Source: Caenorhabditis remanei (Eukaryota; Nematoda; Chromadorea; Rhabditida; Rhabditidae). Taken from it: a stretch of DNA of 64,000 bases. The DNA lies in contig NC_071332.1 in NCBI RefSeq assembly GCF_010183535.1, forward strand, positions 1,302,001 through 1,366,000. The letters run 5' to 3'. Position 1 is the first letter of the stretch. Every line of letters starts with the position of its first letter. The notes under the pieces are model-generated. The model made no database searches. It was not told where the DNA came from and worked only from the letters and a program-made list of their open reading frames with translations. The translations under genes were made by a program, and so were the position numbers. This document shows, piece after piece, positions 23,055 to 33,978 of this stretch.

Positions 23055-24339
23055 TTACTAGTGATTGGCTACTTGCTGCTCTGACAAGGGAAGTCTTTGG
23101 AGACGCCACTTTCAAACGACCTATAAATTTGGCTATAGGTACTTTCGACCACGGGGAATCCATTTCTGCATTCAAAACCAGCTAAATATCTCTGCGAGCC
23201 GAGTTATGAGCTGTCGCTCTACTGCACTGTTCCCAAATATCCTCTCCTCTTGTTTTTTGCTGTTCCAAAACATGTATTTCTGTGTGTTTTTTGTGTGAAA
23301 AGTTCGAATGAATGATCACCTCGAATCGTGTTTTCTTCCAACTTGACTAAAGACCTTTTTCCGGAACAAAGTACGCAACTTCTTCCATTCCTTGAGCCTT
23401 GAACGTCCCCAAAGGGATTTCAACACTACGGTAGCCATTTTTTGTTTTTCCTTCCCCTTTGCAACTCCTCTTCTCACGAGTTGCTTTTTGCGAAAAAAAC
23501 GTTTTCAAAAAAGCAAGTTTTTGAACTTGTAAGTGACACACTCACCCCCAGTCGTTCTTATTCTTATTCCATCATTTTTCTTCCTTTGTAATCCTTTTTC
23601 ACACACGGAAGTTCTTTTTTCATCATTCCCACTCCTTTCATGTCATTCACATAAGTTATTCTTCTCCACTTTTATGATGTCTGTCCTGCTATTCATTCGA
23701 AATCCAATTTGTGGAAACAAGTAGTCCGTCCCAAAAGTTTATTACCAATTCAATATGGGTGGAGGGCAAGGAGGAAATGAAAAAAGATGTTCGAAGAGCA
23801 CGTTTTTGAGTTTTGTGGTCTGTGCTTGGCTACCCGATAATCTGCAAATTGCCACTTACGGTTGAGCCAAGATATCCAAAGGACATATTACCACTGCACG
23901 CTTCTCACAACCGCGCTCTACCAAAATTTAAGAAAATTGCGTGCGAACTTGAGAGACTCAGAGAAAAAGAGACATTTTTCAAGGGCATTTCGGTGGAGCG
24001 CAGTTGTAAGAACTGTGCCGAGAGCTGGAATAACGCTGTTTCCAAATGTAATAATCAATTTTGTCCAAAATTTCAACTAATAACAAGATTTGACAGTGCG
24101 TAGCTATATTCAAAGTCCCATATCTCAAAAACTAGAAAAATAGAGATTTAGGCATTCTGAGAATATTGAAGTTGTGGGACAATCCAGGGCTTTGTGATGA
24201 TACCCTTTGAATAATAATAACTTTGGGAATAAAATCTGGCAAATAAGAAACTTTAGGTCTGTTTTTTTGTCAGGTTTTGAGCTTAACGTAATCTCAGCTT
24301 TATAACAAAATAGAAAAAAAAATCACTTTTCGGACGGTA

Positions 24340-24635
24340 CCATAGAAACTTAAGGGCCGGCTCGTAGCTTTCGTCAAAATAAAAATTTTGAAGTTAAAAA
24401 TATACCAAAATGTAAATCACGGCGAGTTCTATGTCTGTGACATACAACGGACAGGATGGCTAGGCATTAACGCCTGCGGTTCATTAACGAATTGCCATAC
24501 GGCCCCCTCGTACGCCACAGACATAGAACTCACCAAGATCTCCATTTCGGTATATTTTTCAGCTCATAGCATTGCATTTTAAGTGACTTACGCGCCGGAC
24601 CATTTCGGTCCATTTTCGGGCCTGTTGACAAGTAC
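24340..24635. repeat. Family E foldback
   Basis: Arms carry AGTTCTATGTCTGTGACATA and CACAGACATAGAACTCACCA around a centre with GCATTAACGCCTGCGG. The larger relative at 45515-45895 has the same GAGTTCTATGTCCGTGGCCT phrase. Confidence 0.65.
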
Positions 24636-27112
24636 ATATGGTAAAATCATTAGGAATTCTAAGCCTACGCCTAAACTAGTCCCAGGCTGGGTGTTTCAGC
24701 TGAGGTAGTCCAGACTGAAACTTCAGAACTAAGAATGGATCACCGGGATCATTCCATAGCTAAGAAAGGAAGAGTGAAACGGGAGGCCCTTAAAAGTGTT
24801 TGGACGTAATATAGGCCTGACCAACACTAGAGCAAAACATACTGTCCTAGCCCATGTTCAGCTATCCCTTTTCACTTTTCACACGTCTACTTGCCAGGGG
24901 TCCAAACTTCGACCTCGTTTTTCTCGAATACCAGGCCACAAGGCTAAAAACTGAATATTTATTTGAAATCAGCGTTTTTTCAGCTTTCCAACGATATTGA
25001 TCACGTCCCTTATCTCCAGAATGACTCTAGGGCCTTCCCTATTAAGATTGCCACATTTTTCCATAAAAACAAACACACTATCCTAAAAAGATTTATACCA
25101 ACTTCCGTGTCTGCTATCATCCCCCCATCCCAATCCGATAATATCCACAGACATTCTTTACTCTTTCAACTTTCGCGGGTACATCTTCTCTATTCGAGTA
25201 ACGACTAACTATCATTTATCAAATTCTGGTGTGTCTACTAAGTTCCCCCCTCCCCTTTCTATACCATTGTTCCCTGACATGGAAAAATGGCAACAATTTT
25301 CGTGTGTGTGTGCTGGTGTCACCCCCAATTGCTCCTTTTCTTCTTTTCGTATTTTTCTTTTAAAAGCTTAAAGACGCCGCCGCTGCCATCAGAAGACACA
25401 GAAGACACGCCCGTGTGAATGAATCCCCCGGAGATGTCGAAGGAGGGGGGAGCAGCGTTTGGTGTGCTCAATTGATATGTCTTGGGGGCAGAGCTTGTTT
25501 TGTCAAGAATTGGACGGGGAGGAGAGCAACAATATCCAGATTTTGGGGTCTCATCCTTGTTTTTATGAATAAGTTTCATAACTTTTGAATTTTGGGGGGC
25601 TTCAAATTTTTTGTCACGTATATATATAGATTTCTAGATTTCTAGCAGTTATTGAACATTTGAGATTCCAAATTTGAGATCGTACACTAGTTATGTCAAT
25701 TACCTAAGTAGGTGCTATGTATGTCTGAAAAGCTGGAAATGTGAGAATTCTGAAACAAATTTTTACTGTAAAAAGATCTTACAGAATGTTCACGGTCATG
25801 CTGAAATTCAAGTCGCTCAGACTGAAATCCTTGTATCTCTGTTAATTTTAACGCTAGAAGAATTTTGAAAACAGATTCAGAATCCTCATGATGTCAGCTT
25901 TTTAGTCTTGTATAATTTTTGAAAAAAATTGAGAAAAATAAGGTGACTGAACGTTTCGAAACGTCCCGAAAGCGAAATGTCAAATTTTGGGAATTTTGAA
26001 AAATAAAATTTTAATGTTTTGAAAATTCAGAGTGAAAATGCTAAAATTATCATACATACTCACTTTTTGATTGAATTTTCAATTTTTAAAATCAAAAAAT
26101 TCAAAATTTCAAAATTTGTTCAAAGCATTTTCAGAATTGGGCGAGCCGGGTTACGGGCGGGACGGACAGCGAATTTTTAGATTTCGGATTTTTCCCATAC
26201 CCACTGAGCCATTCTTAAAATGCACCGATTTCCAGAATCCCTGTGCCAAAAATCCTTTAAAGGGGGACTGCGGTATTCCAAAAATTGAGACTTTTTTATA
26301 TGAATCGACTCAGAATTTTGTAGAAAAGAGAAAAGTCTCTTGGAGGTAGGTCCGAAAATTAGTCTACAACGAGTTATGAGGCCTCAAAGTGTCAAAAAAG
26401 GGCCTCTCGCATGGAATTAATGAAAAATTTCTGAGCCGATCCATATCAAAAATCTCAATTTTTGGAATACCGCAGTCCCCTTTTAACTCTATCCGCCCAA
26501 AACCTTTCTTTCATGACCCCAAAACATTTTTCATCTCTCTCTCTGCAAAAAAAAGAAGAAAAAATGTTTTATCACTTTATCACCCTCTCCTCTAACTCTC
26601 CATGGTGTGTCACCTGTGATAACCGAACGCGTGACTACTCGTGTGTAAGTGAGATCTATCTCTCCTTAACACAAAATACATATATCTGAGGAATGTTTGA
26701 GAGAGTTCAAACGACCCATCGTCGAACAAAGTGCTCCGATGCTCCGAGAATAAAAAAACATGTGCATTTTTGATAACCGATTATCGGAGAGGGGCGCTGC
26801 TCCCCCTCCATCATCCATCATTCGGCTCTCGACGAAAACGCTTTCTTCTGCTCCTATTTCTTCCTCATGTTTCTCATTTCCCGCCCTTATTCGGGTGACA
26901 CGTTGTCGACAAGAAGATTGTTTAACATGATGTGAATTGAGCAATGCTTTTTGTTTACCAATTGGTTTTTTTTGTGTAGGGAGTCGTGGTTCTATGAGGT
27001 AAAACTAAAACCTTCAATTTTGTAGTTGAAAATCTCAAAAACTCCAGATTTATAGGTTATTAGACACGTAGAACCTGAAAAAAACAAGCAAAAAGAGAAT
27101 CAAAAAGTTTTG

Positions 27113-27178
27113 ACCACCATGGGGATCGAACCCCCGACCCTTTGCGCAATAGGCATCGTTACCTTAACCACTGGATCA
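27113..27178 (-). pseudogene. tRNA-like sequence, probably a tRNA pseudogene
   Basis: On the minus strand a D-arm-like GATCCAGTGGTTAAGG and a T-arm-like GGGGGTTCGATCCCC are in the right order. The acceptor stem pairs poorly and the anticodon stem is not convincing. I read it as a decayed tRNA or tRNA-derived repeat. Confidence 0.4.
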
Positions 27179-29670
27179 CAATCAAAAGTTTTCGAAAAAT
27201 TGCGATTTTTTGGGCAGAAAACCTTAAAAATTACGAATTTTGATTTTATTTTACAGAGATATTACCAAAAGAAATAGGAATTGTCTGATCTACAGCACGA
27301 ATCAACATTCAAGCAAACATTTTTGTGCAGTGCGTAAAACCAGAGCAATCACTTATGGACAGTCGCTTTTTGATAAATTTAAAGCAAATAGGGTTACAAA
27401 TTCGCTCTACCTAACAGAGCAATACTGCCGTGTTCTGATCCTCGTAAATCATCCTTCTCGTAAATCTACACACGCCGTCACAGCTCTCTCGCGTTCTCTG
27501 GTACAGGTGATCATAGTCCGGTACTGGGAGCATAGTCCGAATTTTGCTCAAGTCTTGGAAAAGTCTTGTACAAACTTCAATTAATCCTTGCCTATCTCTA
27601 ACGGTAACGGCTTGTCAGTGATCTAAAGTTTGACCTCTTTTTTCTCGAATACCAGACCTCGAAGGCAAAATTTGAATATATATTTGGAATCAGCGTTTTC
27701 TCAGCTTTCTAATGCTATAGGTCACGTCCCACAACTCCACAGTCACTGCGGAGGCCTTCCCTAATAAGCCGGCTAAATCTTGTTACTTGGACGATGCCTC
27801 CCGAGACAACATGACCGCCTATGGCAATCTTGTCAAAAAGCTTCCAGGCTGAAATTTTGTAGTTTGTGGATGAAATTTGAAGACAAATTTTCACATTATA
27901 GCCATTCCACTTGTCCTAGCAAGTCGCCAAAACTAATGTTCCGGACCTTGTACCCCCATCCTTCAAAGCACACTCTGCTAGACTCATCCACCTGTCTGTT
28001 GTCACTTTCATCATGTTATCTTTCCCGTCAAACCACAAAAAAACATATATTCCCTCATCTCTGTCCAGATACATATCTCTTCGCCTCTCCCCAGTGGTCT
28101 CTTCCTTTTTTTTCAATTTGTTTCAAGTTTCAACCAACATAAGGAAACGGAGAACCATAAAACATGATGTGTGCCCTTTTGAGAAAAAATTCAAGACTTT
28201 TCCCTTCTTATTTCTTTAGCTTTTTTTGTTTCCAGTAGGTAGACACCCCGCTCATTTTGTTTCGTTGGGTTTTTCATTTTCTGCTCGGATGAATCCTTTT
28301 GGGTTCGACGACTTAGTTGATGTGAGTGAATGAACAATGCGAGAATGAAACATTGACCTCTGGAATAGAAAATCAGCGAGGTGAAAGTCGGCGAGTTCTC
28401 GATTTTTCAGGTCGATTTTTAGGATGCCAAACGGCCACTGTTACTCTTTGGTCGGGAGCACTTGCAACGAACAATTTTTCGTTCCGAGTGGCTACGCAGC
28501 GAGCAGATTATTCGAAAATACCTTTGTATCGTTTGCAACCATACCATCTCAAATAGTGTAAAGAGAGTAAACGCGCTCTACGGAAATCGCATTACGGTAG
28601 AGCGAGTTTGCTCAAACTCGGCTGGCTAATCAGACCTCGTCCAGTTATAGGGATGTTCCGACAAAATCTACATGTTTGAAAATTGGACGTTCTTTAGATT
28701 CTGAATCCGTTTTTAAAAATTTTCCTGGACTCAAAACAAGTAAATATGTCAATTTTTAAACTCCCATAACTCGTTTCTTTTCAATCGTGGAAAAAATTTG
28801 AAAACAGATTCAGAATTCTGATGACGTTAGTTTTCCAAGCATATCAATTTTTCTGTAGACAGTATCTCTTTGTTTCCGTACCCGGACAAACCTTTGCCTG
28901 ACCTGAAGCTTGATGGTCATCAGCTCGCGAACTGGAAAATTTTTGTGTAAAAATGAAAATTCCATTGATAAGTTGGTATATTCAAAAAGCTAAAGTCCTA
29001 AGGATTCTGAATCAGTTCTTGAAATTTTTCTAGCGTTAAAATGTATGGAGATACAAGGGTTTTAGTCTGAGCGACTTCAATTTCAGGATAACCGTAAAAA
29101 TCCGAGAAAACACTTTTACGGTACCTTCAAAATTTTTCAAATCCTCTTACGGTACCTTCAGAATGACACCAAGGTACACCATTTTCAAGATCTCACTTCC
29201 CTTAATAAAATCTAAAACCAAACTCAGAATCCTCACGACTTCAGGTTCCTAGTCATCCCAAATTCTTCTCTTAGGGTCCTCCAAAACACTTCCGCTACAA
29301 TACTATTCTCTACTCTATCCGTTTCTTCACCTCGAAAAACCAAACTACTATGAGTCAGTCTCTGAAATCCAAACCTCTAAACCATCTCTAATTACCTCCA
29401 CACCCCATGATCCCCCATCTCTCCTCCATGTGAATACACAGAACACACACCTGAGAGGGGGTCCGGAGGCTCCGCCCCCTTCTTTTCCCAAATATCTCTC
29501 CCCCCTTTTTTCCCATCGGCCACACATTCTTGGGCTCCGTGTGCTCTCTTCGCTCAAATTCGTTTTCGTTTCCTCTCTTGTTTCATGACCTTCATGATCT
29601 TCGGGCTTATCTCTTTTCTTCTATCTTTTCGAAAAAAACTCACATTCAATTTGCTCTTGTTTTGACAGAG

Positions 29671-32600
29671 ATGGGCAACAGCGAATCGAGCTCCGATTTG
29701 TCAAACAACAACGTTTCAAAAACACCAAAACGGACGGTATCCCAGAGTCCGACGGCTACCAGAAGTGCCAGTGTGAGACGTCCGCCGACGAGTGTTCCCG
29801 TAGAGGGTGGGGGTATCAGAAGGTCGAGAACCACTCGGCATAAGGATCGCAATAATTTGAGACGGGCGGTCTGTCCGGTCACTGGTTTGACACTCCATCA
29901 GAAGGCGTTGTTGGCAAGGAAATGGAATCGGATGGATAGAGGTAAAATGATTGAAAAATTTTGGAGTTGAAAAACCGAAATTTTGGTCAGAAACTGTACT
30001 TAAGTCAGTTTTCATCTTATCGCTTCAAACGTTTCTGATTTATGTGTTTGCTCGGCAAAGTTCTTACAACTGCGCTCCACCGCAATTCCCTTTTGCGCGC
30101 AATTTTTCTGGTTTTGATAGAGCGCGGTTGTAAGGGTTCTTACACTAGTAAGTTATTGAATTTCGGGAGAAAATTTTTTTAATGTGAAATTTTTGTCGTA
30201 AATTTGCCAACTTTAAGGATTAGCGTCAATTTTAGTCTGATATCAGACTGTCCGGAATTTCAATTTTACTGAGAATAAAAATTAAACTCAGTCAGATATA
30301 CGGTCCCAACGATTAGGGAAATTTTCGTAGAAAATTTTGCTGAAAATTGATTAACTTTGGGAGATTGTAACTCAGTCCTATTATGACCAAATAACTTGAA
30401 CTTGCATTCACTGTGTAGATCAAACCCAAATCTTCGTTTTTGTAATTGACAACTTTTTGATAGCTATTTACGCTTTTGAGATACGCGTCGTTAAAGTTCA
30501 GTGGTGAGGAGGAGAGAGCGCAGACAGCGAGAGTGTCTGCTTTCTCTGCGTCTCTTCCCTCCTTGTTTCGGCTAACTATCTTTAAAGGCTTATATCTCGA
30601 AAGCGTGAAGAGCTATCGAAAATTTTTCAACTGCAGTAATAAAGCCCTGGATTTAATCTACACGGTCCAATTTATTTCGAGAAAAAAAATTCCATGAGTT
30701 TTCACTTTTTGATCTCTCTCTCTCCTAAAACAATTGCCATCTCTTGCGTCACAAATCAAAAAAGTATTCTGAATATTCAATCACGGAACGTCGCCTTCCG
30801 TTCGTCTCCCACAAGATAAACTTCCTGAATAGGCCGCCCGTGACGTCAATCGAGTCTATAAAAGTGTGGACTCCAGAAGAGAGTAATTGAATTCGCTTTT
30901 TCTCTTCTTTTTGTCCTGGGCGAACTTCTGCGAAACATTTGTGTCCTCCTCTTGTCTCAGGGGACACCAATTACTTGCGTCACCCTCTCACTTAAAAACA
31001 TGGAAGAATTTCAGGCACTGTCTACGAGATGGGGCGACGGATGTTTGAGCACGTCTTCACCGAAAATCCACAGTATCTTGCTTACATTGATTTGAAGAAT
31101 GAGGTCAACTGGTGGAATCATATCAATTTTAAGATTCATGTGCAGGTTTGTCTGAAAAAAAGTGAAACTTCAACAAGTGGTTATGGTGTCAAACATGGTC
31201 TGATAGAAATAAAACTTAGTTTACTGTGTAGATCAAACCAAGATCTTCATTATTGTAGTTGACAACTTTTTGATAGCTCTTCACCCCGCTGAGATGTGCG
31301 CGTTTAAAGATAGAGACCTCTGGCGGCAAGAGGAAGAGATTGGGGGAGACGCAGAGAGACAGACACCCTCGTTTCTCTGCGTCTCTCCTTCCTGTCATTT
31401 CAGCTACCTATCTTTAAACGCCAATATCTCAGCGGGGTGAATAGCTATCAAAAAACTTCTAACTACAAAAATGTAGAGCTATTTTTGAGCTATGCAGTTA
31501 TTAAAAACTTTTCGAATTTTTTAGTTTTTGATTCTGAAACATAGTGTCAAAGTTGGTCAACTTTTTAATTAAAAAACCGTTATTTGCCCAAAACTTGCAA
31601 TTCAACGTTATTGTTGCCACCATCTACAAGGCTAGCCAATTGAATTCCTGAAAAAACAGAAAACTCTCAATTTCCGTATAATGTGGGTTCTCATCCAAGT
31701 TAACATGCGTACGAAATCGTTGAGAACCTAAATTGTGTTGTTTTTCTGTGTTTTTTAATGAAACAACATAATCCACTTTTAAATCTTCAAACTCCGCAAT
31801 AACGCTCTATCGCACATACCGTAGTCCTCGTAAACTCACTTTTCCACCGTAAATCGGCACTGGTATTTTGAACAGCCATAACTTTTCAGGGAGCACCCGT
31901 AGAAAAAAGTTGTCAACTACAAAAATGTAGTTCTAGGTTTGGCCTACACAAAAAGTTAAAGTTTTGAAATCCTAGACCAGTCTGTGACCCTAAAATTGTG
32001 TATTTCCAGCGCTTCGTCACCGTGCTCATCGAAACAATGCGTCGGCTCAAAGAGCCCTCCACTTCCATCGACATTCTCCGCGATTTCGGCGCAATTTATG
32101 CCAAGTGAGCTATATTTTTCTTCTTCTTCCCTATTTCCTTTTTTTTTCAATTTCAATTTCCATTTCCCATCGGGAGACTTTTCGTTGTTGTCTCCATTTC
32201 TTCCCTCCTTTTCAGGAGATTCACATAAATCTCAAATGATTTACGATTTTTTCGAAAAGGATTTTTCTCAAAAAACTTCCTAAACCAAAATCTTTTTCGC
32301 TTTCAGATATCCAAAACGGGTGTCTGCTCTCTACTTCGAGCGGTTGGCGAATAGTATGAACGAGGCGGCGGGACAGTTACAAGAAAGTGATCATTTGGAT
32401 GTGGAGGTACGGTCTATCGATGTTGAAATTATCATATTCAGAATTAGTAGATAATTGCGGTTTGAATGAGTATAATCATGGATAGGTTCTGATGACTTTG
32501 TGGTCCCACCACGAAAACTACAGTAACCATCGCGCAAAGACCCAACTTCCACCAAAACCTATCATGATTATACTTTTCTGAATTGTCTTAACGAGTTGAA

Positions 32601-33724
32601 TCCAACCAGATATGTTTTGAGAGCTAAAAACAAAAATTTCCAGAAAACCCAAAGCCGAATGGAAGACGCTGTGACCGACTCCTCGAGCACTGATAACACC
32701 TCAAATATGTGCACCTCTTGTACCTCCTTATCATCGGGTCAACGGTACCCGAAGCCTCTGACCACTCGACACTCAGAATCGCAGATGCAAACTTTGAAGG
32801 AGGAATCCTCATTCTGCTCGTCTTGTGTGAATAGCAGAAGGTGTTCACGTAAGTTTTCACATAAATTCAGGTACCGAACTATAAGGAACCAGCATTAACA
32901 TAACAGCGCGAATAAATAATTAATATGAATAATTTAGCACAAAAATCACTTTCAAACATTTTTTACTCTAAAAATTTCCTAACTTTAACCGCTTGCCACA
33001 GACTCAGAACTTAACTTACCACTTTGAAATTACTATAGTTGTGTAGATCAAGTCTAAAACAATATTTTTGTAGTTGCCAACTTTTTGATAGCTCTAAAGC
33101 CCGCTGAGATATGTGCGTTTAAAGATATAGACCTCTGGCGTCGAGAGGAAGAGAGGGGGAGAGACGCAGAGAAGACAGCCGCTCTCATTTCTCTGCGTCT
33201 TGCGCTCTCCTCCTTTTAGGTACCTATCTTTGAAGACGAATATCTTAGTAGGGTGAAAAGCTATAAAAAACTGCCAACTACAAAAATGTAGAGCTATTCT
33301 TGAGCTATCCAGTCGTATTAAAAATTGTTCGAATTTCTTAGTTTTTGACACTGAAACATAGTGTCAAAGTTGACCAATTTTTCAATTAAAAAAACTTTTT
33401 TTGTCCAAAATTTGCAAATCAACGTCATTGTTGTCAAAGTTTACCCATTTTTCAAAAAAAAACGTGTAAAAAAGAATTTCAGATGAAGTCGACGGCGTCA
33501 AATCCGTGTGCCCTATCACCTCTGAAGCCTGGCTTGTGCTCTCCGCATTCATCGCAAATCAAATAAAATTCGGTTACGAGCTCGAGAAACTTCTGATAAA
33601 CGAGATGAGCAAGTTGGGAATCGACACGCTGCCATGCCAAGTTGGGGAGTCTGCTGAAATCGAGGAGGACCCTCATCGAAGCACCAATCGATTAAATGTC
33701 GAAAAGCAATCTCAATTTGTGTAA
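29671..33724 (+). CDS. Nematode globin with N-myristoylation signal
   Basis: Six exons (29671-29941, 31015-31145, 32010-32104, 32307-32406, 32644-32848, 33483-33724) give 347 residues. The start follows TTTTGACAG, a probable trans-splice acceptor. MGNSES at the N-terminus fits N-myristoylation, so the protein is probably membrane-attached. Residues about 65-200 form a globin fold: CPVTGLTLHQKALL (A helix), a B/C region, WWNHINFKIHVQRF (E helix, candidate distal His132) and ILRDFGAIYAKYPKRV (F helix). At the proximal F8 position the expected His is Tyr164. A Ser/Thr/Cys-rich insert (about 200-265) precedes a C-terminal helical region (SEAWLVLSAFIANQIKFGYELEKLL). Long extensions are common among worm globins. 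Introns carry family B and C foldbacks. The gene converges on the G-alpha gene. Orthologue unassigned. Confidence 0.8.
30051..30150. repeat. Family C foldback in globin intron 1
   Basis: Left CTCGGCAAAGTTCTTACAAC and right GATAGAGCGCGGTTGTAAG. Confidence 0.7.
30410..30665. repeat. Family B foldback in globin intron 1
   Basis: Starts TGTGTAGATCAAACCCAAAT, inner arms AGAGCGCAGACAGCGAGAG and TCTCTGCGTCTCTTCC, ends near ATTTAATCTACACGG. Confidence 0.7.
31222..31500. repeat. Family B foldback in globin intron 2
   Basis: GTGTAGATCAAACCAAGATC at the left; GACGCAGAGAGACAGACACC and GTTTCTCTGCGTCTCTCC in the inner arms. Confidence 0.7.
33040..33310. repeat. Family B foldback in globin intron 5
   Basis: GTGTAGATCAAGTCTAAAAC at the left, AGACGCAGAGAAGACAGCCG and TTTCTCTGCGTCTTGCG inside. 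The 3' flank after the element (about 33310-33460) also matches that of the intron-2 copy (TTCGAATTT...TTAGTTTTTGA), so the repeat unit is longer than its hairpin. Confidence 0.7.
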
Positions 33725-33884
33725 AATTGTCCATAGAGCGAGCTTACCATATCACTTGTACATAAATTAATTATTGATTTTTTAATGTTTTTTACTTCAT
33801 TCCGTCAGACAAAAAAGAGAATATACGAAACCACCCGCCAATTGCGATGAGTAATAAAATGACAGATCTCTATGAAATATATAA

Positions 33885-33955
33885 GTTTTTTCTTACAACT
33901 GCGCTCCATCGCACAATTTCCTTTTGTTTCGGTAGAGCGCGGTTGTAAGAAAGAG
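33885..33955. repeat. Family C foldback between convergent 3' ends
   Basis: TTCTTACAACTGCGCTCCAT pairs with GGTAGAGCGCGGTTGTAAGA. It lies in the 254-bp gap between the stop codons of the globin and G-alpha genes, so it could be in both 3' UTRs. Confidence 0.7.
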
Positions 33956-33978
33956 AAAAATAAAGTGAAAAGAAGAAT

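Larger units (their letters stand above)
23055..29670. other. 6.6-kb stretch without a recognised gene
   Basis: It holds a family K fragment (23080-23230, CTGACAAGGGAAGT), a family C copy (23890-24030), a family E foldback (24340-24635), half copies of family D (24900-25045 and 27625-27775), a tRNA-like sequence (27113-27178) and pyrimidine-rich tracts near 23550-23670 and 28000-28220. A small palindromic pair, CGCGCTCTACGG / CGGTAGAGCG, is at 28570-28610. The final 200 bp is the likely promoter/5' region of the globin gene. Confidence 0.45.

Noticed and set aside
25319..25579. 86-residue minus-strand frame with a proline/serine-rich middle
   Set aside because: Isolated, no signal peptide or domain, no splice partners found, and base composition like the surrounding spacer; possible but not supportable.
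27113..27178. Functional tRNA
   Set aside because: Although D- and T-arm-like boxes are present, the acceptor and anticodon stems do not pair well; listed only as a pseudogene.
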